NCBI GenBank assembly: GCA_003255065.1
Contig: QAOA01006149.1
Span: 42,724 to 106,723, forward strand
Origin: Cercis canadensis
Taxonomy: Eukaryota; Streptophyta; Magnoliopsida; Fabales; Fabaceae
Direction of reading: 5' to 3'
DNA: 64,000 bases
This document shows positions 1 through 12,087 of the stretch, piece after piece. A model generated the notes under the pieces. The model did no database searches. It was not told the DNA's origin and saw only the letters and a program-made list of their open reading frames with translations. Position 1 is the first letter of the stretch, and the number at the start of each line of letters is the position of its first letter. The position numbers and the translations under genes are program-made.

Positions 1-93
1 TAATGTTAAGGGGCAAAAAGAAAACAATGTTCTGTGTCAATCTCTGTTTCAGTTTCAATTTTGTTTGATTTCAAGAGCAATGCACTTCTGCAG

Positions 94-340
94 GTATGAA
101 TATAAATTTATCTCAAATATTATAAAAGAGGTCTCTGCCACATTACATAATAAGCATTTATATGTTGGTGAGCATATAGTTGGACTCAAGTCTTGCATTG
201 AAGAAATGAAGTCAATTTTAGATGTTGGATCTAATAATGATGTTGGCATGGTGGGAATTCATGGAATTGGTGGGATAGGTAAAACAACACTAGTCAAAGT
301 TTTGTATAACTTAATTGTTGATCAATTTGTAATAGTAAGG
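94..340 (+). pseudogene. TNL relic: start of the NB-ARC exon
   Basis: Relic of a TIR-NB-ARC-LRR receptor gene, a paralogue of the gene at 5957-10761. The intron end and CAG acceptor just before 94 match intron 1 of that gene, and the exon opens with the same Y-E-Y-x-F-I pattern. The P-loop is intact (GIGGIGKTT near 265-292) and is followed by LVKVLYNLIVDQF. Similarity then stops, so kinase-2, RNBS-B, GLPL and MHD are missing. The TIR exon would lie left of the window. With the relics at 1868-2141 and 2382-2504 this is one decayed gene in the same order and strand as the complete paralogue. It is very unlikely to encode a working receptor; a short transcript is possible. Confidence 0.85.
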
Positions 341-1867
341 TTTGACTTTTGTGGATTAGTAATATGTACTTAAAGAAAAAAAAAAAAAAAAGTATCATCC
401 TACATTGCTTGATATTCCTAAAATTTATGGTATTATAATTTTATATTACACGGATCTTAAAAGGATCTTAATTAACTTTATAATTTCAAGAACCAACCTT
501 TTATTTTTCTTAATGAAAAAAAAAAATGTAGCAGTTCGATAATTAATTTTTTTTCTTTTTATGATGAAAAACAGTACCAAGAGTTAAGATAGACAGTACA
601 CAGTAGAGCATAAAGCTGCTAATTTTTAAATTTGCTCCAATAACTGTAACTGTAGCTAATATACTAATAAACTCCATTCCAAAAGGCCATACAAAAATAA
701 TGTTATTTAGCAATAGGCCTAACAACATAGAATATATATATTAATCAAACAACATATAGAATTTTAAGTAAATTCATATTTTATCAAAAGAATAAACATT
801 TACATCAAATGAAAAATTTTCTTATGTAACTGCTAGATTTTTGTTATCTAACAATTCATACCCAGGCAATCTACCAACATATGATAGTTGAGCTGGTTAC
901 ACCAAATGAAAAAAAACATAGTAAATGCAGTAGCAAAATAGTGACTCATGATTTCCAGTAACAATCTTAATTTTACTGCAACTTAATTGATTTGTTTGAT
1001 GAAAATTTAGTTGATGATTAAGAACAAAGATTTGTTTGTTAATTGATTGTCAATGACACATTATTTTATCTTCAATGTTTTGCATTTTTTTTCCTTAAAA
1101 TAATAGTTGATACACGTTAACAAGAGCAGAGAGTAGTTGATGATTAAGAACTCTAAAAAAATTTAATTTTTTTTTAATATAATATACTATTTATTATTTA
1201 AATATATAAATACTTTAACTTATTCTCCAACAAAAAAGTACTTTAATTTAATCCCTTCAACCAAAATTATTTGACTTTGTCACTGCACATTAATCCCTTG
1301 TCCTCTTATATTTTGTCTCAAAATATGTCCTTTTCAGTTCAATGTCCTTATGTTAGGGCAAAACTAAAATAAGTTTTGCCCGGTCAGCATGATGTGACTC
1401 ACAGTGGTGGCCAATGAAAATCACAATTACCCTAACAAACTTAGAACCAAAGTAATTTAATTAAACTTAAGAAGTGAAAAATTGAGATAGAAAAATGTAA
1501 TTTAATTAATTATCATTTTGGTTGAAATTATTCAGNTGAAAAATTTGACAAAAAATTACATTTAAGGCCCTTAAACTTTTGAAATTGCATATATTGTACG
1601 ATTTATTTAGTCTGCACTGCTGGCAGGTCCTCATCTAACACCCCATCGCAGCACCAAAAATATTATCATTATTTTTTAAGCCACGAAAGGCGTACTGCCC
1701 CAGAAGCTTGCTTCTTATGCAGGTAGGAGCCTTTCTAACAGTTGTTACCCAGGCTTTTATATATATCTCTGTGTGTGTGTGTGTGTGTATTTTCTTGTAT
1801 ATTATAGTCAGCATGTAAAATTGGCAGTCTGTAAGAAATGCTACTTTCCTTATACTTGTTTCTATAG
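341..1867. other. AT-rich spacer replacing most of the relic NB-ARC exon
   Basis: No coding potential seen. The left part has no resemblance to the paralogous exon. The last 110 bases or so (about 1755-1867) resemble intron 2 of the paralogue at 8350-8471, including the TG/CA microsatellite and the TTTCTATAG acceptor. One ambiguous base lies at 1536. Confidence 0.6.
1770..1788. repeat. (TG)n microsatellite
   Basis: About nine TG units in the relic's intron. The paralogous intron has a short CA run at about 8360-8372, so the locus is a repeat-length variant inherited by both copies. Confidence 0.9.
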
Positions 1868-2141
1868 GGAACTGATAGTGTTGAAGGAATAATGCTTGAT
1901 TTGCCACAACAACATGAAGTAGAATGCAGTCATGCTGCCTTTAAAAAGATGAAAAATCTAAGAATTCTCATTATCTGAAATGCATAGTTTTCAACATGTC
2001 CTAAATATTTACCAAATAGTTCAAGGATGCTTGATTTGAAAGAATACCCTTCAAAGTCTTTACCATTGGGATTTTATACTAGAAAAATTGTTGTCCTCAA
2101 GTTATATATGTGGCAGTCGCATGATTGGAAAAGTCATTCTA
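1868..2141 (+). pseudogene. TNL relic: NB-LRR linker and first LRR exon
   Basis: Matches exon 3 of the TNL gene (8472-8744) along its whole length: it starts after an intact TTTCTATAG acceptor, then encodes the linker (D-S-V-E-G-I-M-L-D-L-P-Q) and the K-M-K-N-L-R-I-L leucine-rich start. An in-frame TGA follows I-L-I-I, and small length changes near 2100-2110 disturb the reading frame. A host pseudogene, downstream part of the same relic as 94-340. The donor end is poorly conserved. Confidence 0.85.
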
Positions 2142-2381
2142 GGTGCGTTTGCTATTTTTTTTCCCTCTCTTTTAAATGGTTTAACCATGTATTGGTTGTC
2201 TTGAACTTGTCCTAGTGGCCTTAAACAAAAAGCTAAAAATGGCTTTCCTTTTTTTGTTGGTAACCATTTGGTAGAAAACTTGCATCGATCATTTTAAAAA
2301 TTATACCTTGTGGATTTCAAAATTTGTATCTCACAACTTTAGACCTGCTAATTATTACAATTTTTTTTTTTTGTTTTGCAA

Positions 2382-2504
2382 AAATATGAAAATCTAACTC
2401 ACCTAAATTTCTTATGGTGTCAATTCATAACTCAAATACCTGATATGTCTGGTGTCTCAAATATAAAAGAGTTAGGGCTTTTTTCCTGTGAGAATCTAAG
2501 TCAT
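2382..2504 (+). pseudogene. TNL relic: truncated LRR exon
   Basis: Matches the first 120 bases or so of exon 4 of the TNL gene (8986-9552): K-Y-E-N-L-T-H-L, then Q-I-P-D-M-S-G-V and I-K-E-L. The acceptor reads CAA where the paralogue has CAG, so normal splicing is unlikely. The remaining LRRs and the C-terminal domain are gone; a different, repeated AT-rich sequence follows at once. Confidence 0.8.
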
Positions 2505-2540
2505 GGTACTGTAGAACTAAGAATAGCCGGAGAATGAAGA

Positions 2541-4057
2541 AGATGCAATTTGCCTCAAAATCAAAAGCTTCAACTCTTTTTTTTTTTACAAAGGGAGTCA
2601 ACTATGACGTTGACCTTGTTCGTACTTTGGACTAATTTTTTATTTGGATTTTCATTATTTTTTAATTGAAATTATTTGAATTTTCTTTGGGGTTGGGTAA
2701 TGTTATTTGTTCACTTGTAAATTATATTTTTTTTTTTAGTTTATTATTTTTAGGTGTTTGATTTTGAAAAAAAAAATTTAATTTTAAATATTAGGACTTC
2801 TAATTTGATTTCGTCTATATTATATGAAATGATCAAAATATATTATTATTTTGTTAATACATATGACTATCCTTTGATGTTATCTAGTTATTATGTTCTC
2901 ATATATGTGATTATTTTTAGTACTATGTAGTTATTATATTCACATATTATTATTTTCAAAGATAAATAAAATAATCACATAAAAGTAAGAGGTATTTTGA
3001 TAATTTTATATTATATATAAGACACCAAATTAAAAGTTTCTATTTTTTAAAAGAAAATCACATTTTCCACTAATATCAAACACCTAAGGAAATATAATAA
3101 ACTCAAGTTTTATATTTTTATATATGATACAATATAAAGTTAATTTGATTCACTTCATGTTTAATTGAATTCATAATTAAATGAAATCAAGTAAATATAG
3201 AAGGTTATGACCTTAATTGACTAGGATCAAAAGCAAAATAGGAGGACTATGTCAACATTGACTATCAAAATCTTGTTTTAAATCTTACATGACCAAAAGC
3301 TGATGTGTAAATTCTCTTAAATGGCTGAGATTCTTTTTTCGTTTCCCCAATAGAACGGCGTTGACATAGAAGACTTAAGAGTAAAGAATTAAGAGTAAAG
3401 TAGATACAATTTGCCTCAAAATCAAAAGCTTCAACTTTTTTTATTTACAATGGGACCCGCGCAACTATGAAGTGACCACATGCCACTGCTAGCTAACGGG
3501 GACTTGAGACTTTGGACATATTTTTTATTTGGATTTTCATTATTTTTTAATTTGACTTGTTTGAATTTTCTTTGGGGTTGGGTAATGTTATTTGTTGACT
3601 TACAAATTATAATTTTTTGAGTTTATTATTCTGAGGTATTTAATATTAGAGAAAAAAAATTAATTTTAAATATGAGAATTTCTAATTTGGTTTCATTTAT
3701 ATTATATGAAATGACCAAAAATATAAGGTTATTTTGTTAATATGTGTGACTATTCTTCAATGTTATCTATTTATTCTGTTATCACATATGTGGTTATTTT
3801 TAGTGCTATATAGTTATTTTGTTCTCATATTATTATCTTCAAAGATAAATAAAACAATCACATAGTAGTATAAAAGGTATTTTGATAATTTTATATGATA
3901 TATAAAGCACCAAATTGAAAGTCCCAAAACGAAATTACATTTTCCTCCAATATCAAACACCTAAGGATATATAATAAACTCAAGTTTTATATTTTTATAT
4001 ATGATATGATATAAAGTTAATTTGATTCACTTCATCTTTAATTGAATTCATAATTAA
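2541..4057. repeat. Direct repeat pair of about 650 bp
   Basis: Two direct copies (2541-3180 and 3402-4057) separated by about 220 bases. Shared landmarks in order: TTTGCCTCAAAATCAAAAGC, a TTTGGGGTTGGGTAATG-type block, and a conserved end AATTGAATTCATAATTAA. The copies differ at many sites and by small indels, so the duplication is old. Neither copy has coding potential. They begin where the TNL relic stops, so the repeat may have taken part in its truncation. Confidence 0.8.
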
Positions 4058-4600
4058 CTAACTTTAATTTTTTATAAGACCAAGATTTTTTATAACTCTA
4101 TACTAAATGTCTACAGGCCATTTTGTAAGATGGTAGGGAGAATTACTTTTTCTGAAAAAGTTGTTTGTATAGAAATTTGGATTTTTTAACCTAAACATCC
4201 TTATTAAAAGGTTAAGACTATGGTTCCAATCAGGCAAAATAGGTACTATTATTACCTTACCCCGCACCGATGCACAGGCCTAGTAGTGGCACTTGATATA
4301 AAATAACAACTCATGTGAAATCAAATATTTATAATATTTAATTAGATTTAACTTCTTACAAAGTTGTAATGAAATTGAAAAAGGTGAAAACAACATAAAT
4401 TAATCTATGGAGTTCATGATGCCAGGAGGGTCATTGGTTATCTTTGCCTTGAATTCAAGTAAGGCTAGTTGATCAGTTTCATTACCTTCTCCAAGGACAC
4501 TGCAAAACAAGAGAAGCAGAATGGTTGCACACAAGGGAAACCTGAATTTCTGAAAGAAAATAAGATCCTCATTTGTGAATTCGGGTGAGGTAGGAGTTAA

Positions 4601-4980
4601 CCTAAATTACAAGGTGAAAGGGCTTTGTCATTGTCAGGTGGTGCCAATTTTTCAACAAATGGGAAATTTTGTTGTCCAAATGTCAAGTGTCTTGTAGTGT
4701 TGGTTTGCCGTATGACTTACGAAAACAGACTAGTTCACACCAGTGTAATTGAATCTTGACATAATATAAACTTGACTAGACTTACTTTAATTTTTGAACC
4801 GTTCAAATTTTGCCAACTCAATAATATGATACAATGTGGGGTTCTTGGTTTAGCGTTTGGTCAATGGAGTGAACTTAAATTACAAGGTGAAAGGGCTTTG
4901 TCAAGTGCCTTGGAGTGTTGGTTTGGAGTATGACTTATGAAGACAGACTAGTTTCACACCAATATAATTGAATCTTGAAC
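4601..4980. repeat. Short diverged direct duplication
   Basis: Segments at about 4601-4760 and 4873-4980 share AATTACAAGGTGAAAGGGC and a run leading to CAGACTAGTT(T)CACACC and AATTGAATCTTGA. The second copy lacks an internal part. Non-coding. Confidence 0.6.
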
Positions 4981-5956
4981 AGTCCAAATTTTGCTCACTA
5001 ATATAAAACAATGTGGGGTTACACTTAAGTATTTCTCTGTATTGTCATCTTCATTCGTGTAGCTCATAAGAAGGACAAATGATACTTCTACACATATGTT
5101 AAAAAGTGTAATTGAACTGCACCAAAAAATTAAGTGAATTTCATTAAAGTTTTGATAAGCCAAGCAAAACTTAAATATATCAATTAAAAAAAAGCAATAC
5201 TCAATTATTTAATGAAGGTATTAAAAAAAGTAATGTGAATATAGTATTAATTACTCAATAAGAGTGAGGGGAAAATTAGTATAAGGTATATATGTTAGCA
5301 TTTAGTAAATATTTATTAATGAATAATCACATATAAGATTTAAACTAAAGACTTTTATTTTCAATGCTTCAAACTAAACATGCACTCAATAATCGTTATG
5401 AATATGTTATTTAATTCAAAAATATTAGTTAATGTTGTGTGTCTTGGTTGTTATCAAAGTCATCCTATTTTCAAAATGCTCATGGTTTGGAACCCAAGCC
5501 ATTGTGTATTGGCGGATATAGCCTTGCATTATGCATGAGTATCTTATAGTACAGTTGCATCATGAACCAACGGACAAGGGTAGTTAGGTCATTTGTGAAC
5601 TTACAGTGTTAAAAAGCATTGGGTGGCTGAATTTGGAGAAACAAGTAGCTGCAACATGAGCTATATTGGTGAAGTTGATTTTGATAGTTTGACTAATTAA
5701 TTAGGGACTGTCGCTTCGTCCCTTCCAACCTCTCACCAAAAAGAAAGAGAAAGAAATGTCAAAAGAAAAGATGGGTTACTGGAAACCTAAGACTCTTCCT
5801 TAGATCAAAGCCAGTATGAGAAGCATCTACCAGCCATGGTTTCAGGCTCAGTTTTCTCACGGGCCTTGAGAAGGTAACATGTTCATTGTTACAGAAGAGA
5901 AATAGCAAACAGAAGTACCTCCTGCGGCAGAAGAAACAAGTGGCGAAGAAAGGGAG
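4981..5956. other. Spacer and presumed promoter/leader of the TNL gene
   Basis: AT-rich until about 5700, then purine-rich leader-like sequence up to the ATG at 5957. I could not pick a convincing TATA box or transcription start. No supported coding sequence. Confidence 0.4.
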
Positions 5957-8900
5957 ATGGTGGTTGAAGAAGAGAGGAAAGAAGAAATTGTGGAGATGAT
6001 TGAGAAAGCTCAATCAGAGGCAGCCTTAGATGAGGTGAAGCCTGCTGGACCTGCTGCAACATCTTCTAGTTCCATAAATGAACTAAGGTACAGCTATGAT
6101 ATTTTCTTAAGTTTTAGAGGCGAAGACACCCGCCACACATTTACTGGTTATCTATACGATACTTTGTGCCAAAGGGGATTCAACCCCTTCATAGATGATG
6201 AGGGGTTGGAGAGAGGGGAGAAAATCTCACTTGCTTTTCTCAAAGCAATAGAAGAATCCAAGGTTTCCATTGTTGTATTCTCTAAAAGTTATGCATCTTC
6301 CACATGGTGCCTTGATGAACTTGTCAAGATCCTTGAGTGCAAGAAGGAAAGAGGCCAAATGGTTTGCCCAATATTTTACAAAGTGGAACCGTCAGATGTA
6401 GAACATCAGAGAAATAGCTATGGAGAAGCAATGGCTAAACATGAAAATAGATTCGAAAGTGAGATGGAGAAAGTGAAAAGTTGGAGATCAGCTTTGAACG
6501 AGGCAGCCAACTTGTCAGGATGGACTTTCAAAACTGGGTATTTACATCCTTACAATTTCCTAATTACATTCAGCTAATATAGTTCCCATTGTTTAGTACT
6601 TGTTATCGATAATATCATTGCAGTGCATATACCACATTACTGAATATCTCTAACCAAAAATGTCCAATTGAAATTCCAATCTTTTAATTAGTTATTGTTC
6701 CAACTCAAACATGATTCTATTAATGCAGTGCATATACCACATTACTGAATATCTCTAACCAAAAATGTCAAATTGAAATTTCAATCTTTTAATTAGTTAT
6801 TGTTCCAACTCAAACATGATTCTATTAATTAATAAGGATTGTGTGGCCACTACGTCGCCAAGGCGGGTTGACCTGCACAAGGTAAGCATGTAAGCACGAA
6901 CCAGGCAGACCTGAGTTGAATGAGGTGATCTTTGAAAATCTGGTTGGAATAGTGAGACTTACCTTATTTATAGGGAGAGTCTAGTGTATGGTAATTACAA
7001 AGTTAATCAGGCCTTAGTGGGTCTAAGTAGGATGGGCCTATTGTGGCTTAATGGGTCTAGTTGGGATGTGGTTCCAAACAAAGTGTTCTATGTTGAAGGT
7101 AAAATAGAAAAAAAGAAAACCAGTGTTATGTCAATCTTTGCCATTTGTGTTTAATATTCTTAATTTAAAGAGCATTGAATTATTGCAGGTATGAATATGA
7201 ATTTATCATAGACATCATAGAAGAGGCCTCCACTAAATTACATCATGAACGTCTACATATTGGTGAACACATAATTGGACTCAAGTCTCGCTTAGAAGAA
7301 GTGAAGTCAATTTTAGATATTGGGTCTGACAATACTGTTGGGATTGTGGGAATTCATGGAACTGGTGGAATAGGAAAAACCACACTTGCCAAAGTTTTGT
7401 ATAACTTGATTGTTGATCAATTTGACAGTGCATGTTTTCTTGAATTTGTCAAAGAAAGATCAAATAGTTGCATGGGCCTTCTAAATCTGCAAGAGGCACT
7501 TCTATCCCAGATATTTGGGAAGAAAATTTTCAACTTGGGCAATGTTGATGAAGGTGCAAATATAATAAAACACAGGCTTTGCAATAGGAGAGTTCTTCTT
7601 GTGCTTGATGATGTTGATAAGGAGGAGCAATTAGAAAAATTGGTTGGGGCATATGATTGGTTTGGACCTGGTAGTAGGATCATCATAACAACTAGGGATA
7701 AACATCTTCTAAATGGTAGTAGGATCATCATAACAACAAGGGATAAACATTTGCTAATTCCTCATGGAGTAGAAAAAATATATGAAATGAACGAGCTAGA
7801 TGATGATAAAGCTCTTGAACTCTTTTGTTGGAAGGCCTTCAAAATGAGTGAACCTACAGAAGGCTTTGTGGATATATCCTATAAGATAATAAAATATGCC
7901 AAGGGCCTTCCATTGGCTTTAAATGTAATAGGTTCCAATTTGTTTGGTAGGAGTTTAATGGCATGGGAATCTGCATTGGATAAATATAAGAGGATTCTGG
8001 ACAAAGGTATTCATGACATACTTAGAGTAAGCTATGATAGCTTGGAGGATGATCAAAAAAGCATTTTTCTCGATATTGCTTGTTTCTTCAAAGGGGAGAG
8101 ATTGGAAGATGTTGAAAAGATACTAGATGCTTGTGATCTCTCTCCGCAATATAATATTGAAGTACTTGTTGATAAATCTCTCATAACTATTGGGCATGGC
8201 AATTTGTGGATGCATGATCTCCTACAAGACATGGGAAGAGAGGTTGTTAGGCAAGAAGCCCCTTCAAAACATGGTGAACGAAGCAGATTATGGTATCATG
8301 AAGATGTTCTCAAAGTTTTGACTGAAAATTCAGTAAGAATTGTATCATTATTTTTTCAACACACACACACACATATGTATGTATGTATGTATATTTTCTT
8401 GTATTTTATAGTGAGCATGTTAAATTGCCAGTCTATAACTAATACTACTTTCTTGATACTTGTTTCTATAGGGAACTAATAGTGTTGAAGGAATAATGTT
8501 TGATTTGCCACAAGAAGATCAAGTAGAATGGAGTGGTGCTGGCTTTGAAAAGATGAATAACCTAAGAATTCTCATAGTTCGAAAGGCAAGGTTTTCAACA
8601 GGTCCTAAATATTTGCCAAATAATTTAAGGGTTCTTGATTGGGAAAAATACCCTTCAGAGTCTTTACCTTTGGGGTTTTATCCTAGAAAAATTGGTGTCT
8701 TCAAGTTATGTGGCAGTCGTCTGAAATTGGAAAAGCCATTCCAGGTGCATTTGCTTTCTTTTTTCTCTTTTAAATGATTTAACCATGTATTGGTCATCTT
8801 GAACTTTGTCCTTGTGGCCTCTGGCCTCAGACCAGAAAAGCTAAAATTGGTTTCCTTTTATTGTTGGTAACGATTCGGTTAAAAACTTGCATAATTCATT

Positions 8901-10761
8901 TTAAAAATTATATCTTGTGGATTTTAAAATTTGTATATCACGACTTTATGCTTGCTAATTATTATAATTGGTTTTTGTTTTGCAGAAATATGAAAATCTA
9001 ACTCACTTGGATTTCTCATGGTCTCAATTTATAACTCAAATACCTGATATATCTGGTGTCCCAAATATAAAAGAGTTAAATCTTTGTGGCTGTAAGAATC
9101 TGATTGAGGTTCATGATTCTGTTGGATTTCTTACAAAGCTTGTTGTATTAAAAATGACGTCCTGCACCAATCTCAAAATATTCCCACATAGGATTCAGAT
9201 GAAATCTCTTACATGGCTTAATCTCAATTATTGCAGTAGTCTTCAACACTTCCCAGATATATTGGAACAGATGGATGAACTAACATTTATTACAGCGCGT
9301 GGGACCGGTATTAAGCAGATTCCACATTCCATTTGTTACCTCCCAGGGCTTGAATATTTAGATCTATCATATAATTACGATTTGATATCCCTCCCAGAAA
9401 GCATTAACCAATTAAATAGATTGATAGATCTTCAAATGATTAATTGCAAGAAGCTTCAACAAATTTCAGGAATTCCTTCAAATTTGGGAGAAATATGGGC
9501 AGATGGTTGTATATCTTTAACCTCACAATCATCAAATGCGCTATGGTCTCAGGTTTGACTATTTCTTTCCCAAGTCTGATGTTTGATAACTTTTTTTTAT
9601 GATTTCTTTATTCGTTGGAAATATATAGTAATTCCTTTATTTGCAAAAGTATACATAATATGTAAATTTTATTAGTCAAATAAATGGAGCATCTTCATTC
9701 TCAAATTTGAAGGGAATTTATTCTCTTGTTTCTTTACTTCAAAGCAATCATCTATCTATTCATTTTGAGTAGTGTTGTGTAAACCATTTTCTTAGGATAA
9801 AAAGTGTGCAATATTTTATTACCAAACGCATTTCAATTTCAGCAATGTCAAAGTAAATAATATGTAATACAACTTCTTGTTAATTTTATAAAGAAAAACT
9901 TTTATGAGACCACTTTCTTTTTTCTTTTTCTTTCTTTTCAAGTCAACTAAATTCATCATGTCTGCCATTCCTTTGCTGCCACAGGCACTACAGGATATCA
10001 ATCCTCCCTTTTATGTTGTCATGCCCAGAACACCTATTCCAAATTGGTTTGACTATTGCTGCAAAGGTGGAAAATTATCACTTTGGGCTCGTCGAAAGTT
10101 CCCTCATTTTGCTTTTGCAGTTGTCGTCAGCAATTCAACGAATAAGAGATCCTTAGAGTTTGAAGAACACCTTGTTGGAATAAATAGCTATAATAATGGC
10201 CGTCAGATAGAGTCCTTCTTTTATACTCTGTTATTTCGCACTAACAGAGATGGTGTCAGAACTCTGTTAATTCGCCCACATAACTCTGTTACTAATTTTA
10301 ATAGTCGTGATTGGAATCATGTGGAGTTCAAGTGCTTTTCCATGTTACCAGACTATGAAGTAGAAGAGTGTGGAGTTTATGTGTACAAGCAAGATATAAA
10401 CATGGAAGATATTCAATTTGAGTGTCCCATTTTCAACAACTCAAATATGGATTCTGTGATGTCAAGGGATAATGCAGAGCTAAGAGATAAGATTGAGGAA
10501 GCAAAGTCAAGGAAAAGGTCCCGCACAGAGTATATGTCAAGGAATGATGAGAAGATTGGTGATGCAAAGCCAAGGAAAAAGTTCCGCAGAGTTATGTCAA
10601 GGAATGATAAGGAGCTAGAAGCAGAGAAGTTACCGAGAAGATTCATCAAGAAAAATCCAAGGAAAAGGATTGGGATCTACTCTGGTTGGAGGAGGCAAGT
10701 GTTTCCTCCACTCTTCTTCTCAAAAATTTTCAAGTTGTCGTCCTCCTTTCATTCAATTTGA
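5957..10761 (+). CDS. TIR-NB-ARC-LRR (TNL) immune receptor, five exons
   Basis: Exons inferred from GT-AG sites with matching phases: 5957-6537, 7189-8332, 8472-8744, 8986-9552 and 9985-10761, giving 1113 residues. Exon 1 is a TIR domain (about 46-190) after a charged 44-residue extension; the FLSFRGEDTR box and the WCLDEL motif are present, with the likely NADase glutamate at 121. Exon 2 is NB-ARC: P-loop GTGGIGKTT (251-259), kinase-2 LLVLDDVD (330-337), a duplicated RNBS-B (355-384), GLPLA (433-437), FLDIACFF, and MHD (535-537). Exons 3-4 hold the LRRs (about 600-855). Exon 5 starts with a post-LRR (C-JID-type) domain (MPRTPIPNWF) and ends in a lysine/arginine-rich repeat tail. Family knowledge: TNLs sense pathogen effectors and signal through TIR NADase activity and EDS1. 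No stop or frameshift is seen; the NB-ARC duplication is the main doubt about function. Ligand unknown. Confidence 0.88.
6620..6829. repeat. 105-bp tandem duplication in TNL intron 1
   Basis: Units 6620-6724 and 6725-6829 are exactly adjacent and nearly identical (two differences by eye). Intronic; a recent tandem duplication. The rest of the intron (about 6840-7090) is a less AT-rich, unplaced insertion-like sequence. Confidence 0.95.
7670..7759 (+). repeat. In-frame 45-bp tandem duplication in the NB-ARC coding sequence
   Basis: Units 7670-7714 and 7715-7759 both encode GSRIIITTRDKHLL plus one residue. They differ at a few bases, so this is not a simple copy error in assembly. The duplicated peptide is the RNBS-B/sensor-1 motif, normally single. 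Confidence 0.95.
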
Positions 10762-11990
10762 AAACTGAAACTGAGATGTTATTTGAGGATTTTAAGAGCC
10801 AGTAGATGTTTTACAGTACACAGTGTTCAAAATTTCTTTGGGAGTTAATCATAGTTAACTGGTTTGCTCATCTGCCTTTCGAACTGCGAACTGGTTCGTT
10901 TGTACTGGAATACGGTTCCTTTTCGTTCCTGAAAATTTGTGAACAAAATCATTTTGTAAGCAGAGCATTCTCCATCACAGAACCTCATTGTCAGTCCCAA
11001 TGTACTTTGTGTCGTGATTTGCTTATCGTTACATGTCTTATTTTCTATTTTTGATCTATTTGATGATATTAGAGATATTTGTGTACTTTATTTGAATTTT
11101 TCTTGACGATTTACTAATTTATTTAAGTTGTATGTGTTATCTGTTCAATATATCTTATCGTATATTTGAAATTTTCAATTCAACCATAGCTTGATCACCA
11201 TTGTGAGCTAACATTGTGTAATTACTTACACACATGTACGTTTTTTTTTTTTTTCTTGTTGCATAAGAGTGTAAGGGCCAATGGTGAGAATTGAACAACA
11301 TATACTAAACACCCTAATTTTTATGATTAGGGAAGATGCTATTATCTCAAAAGACTTAAAAGGTTTATATATCTTAAATAATTACAATTTGGTATTCCTC
11401 CCAAAAATCATTAAACAATTAGGCAAATTGAAACACTTTTCTAAGGACATTAAATAATGTGTATCCCATTTCATTTTTAATGAATCAATTTTTTAAATTA
11501 TTATTTTTAAAAATAATAAATACTTCAATAACCCAAAGTATAAGTATAATAACCCTTTTTTAGCAAAAAAAAATCTCCACAATTTTTTCTAACAAATTCA
11601 AAATGGCAGGTAGTCAAACCCCACTTTATACATATACCTTGAGCCATCTTTAGTATCAAGTCAACTCTTGATTGCCTACGGACACACCTACCCAGACGAT
11701 ATTCCACTTAAGTTGGTTACCTGCGTGTTGCCAAGTTATAATTCCAATCATGTCTTTGAACTTTGACCACAAAATAACAAAGTTCATGCATGATAAACGG
11801 CTCTGATTAAATATATGTTGCAACCTATCTTCAGCTTTCTACAGATGCAGCACCGTATCATTTCCCCCTCAAGCATACATTGTTGCACGTCACAACGTGG
11901 GAAGCTCTATTTTGGTGTCTCCTTTTGTCAACCCAACGTGAGGGCTACCACATCCTCTATTTCCTTTTATTCTTCTTCTTCTTCTTCCAC
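10762..11990. other. 3' flank of the TNL gene and spacer
   Basis: Probable 3' UTR near the stop codon, then AT-rich spacer. The only recognisable coding remnant is the LRR relic at 11365-11439. ACGT-core elements (CACGTCAC, AACGTGGG, AACGTGAG) cluster at about 11884-11942, ahead of the TATA box at 11991. Confidence 0.4.
11365..11439 (+). pseudogene. Isolated LRR fragment of a TNL gene
   Basis: Reads L-Y-I-L-N-N-Y-N-L-V-F-L-P-K-I-I-K-Q-L-G-K-L and resembles the L-S-Y-N-Y-D-L-I-S-L-P-E-S-I-N-Q-L segment encoded in exon 4 of the neighbouring TNL gene. No flanking exon structure. Best explained as a leftover of a third TNL copy. Confidence 0.6.
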
Positions 11991-12000
11991 TTTATAAAAG
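11991..12000 (+). promoter_or_regulatory. TATA-box candidate
   Basis: TTTATAAAAG follows a CTT-rich pyrimidine patch, 88 bases before the ATG of the signal-peptide ORF, a usual distance for a plant promoter. ACGT-core elements lie 50-110 bases upstream. Placement is by motif only. Confidence 0.5.
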
Positions 12001-12087
12001 AACCTCTATACCAATGCATGCATAAGAGCTTCTTCCTCTACTTGCTCACGTTCCCCTTAGCCTAGAAGCACCTCCATTTTCAGGAAT

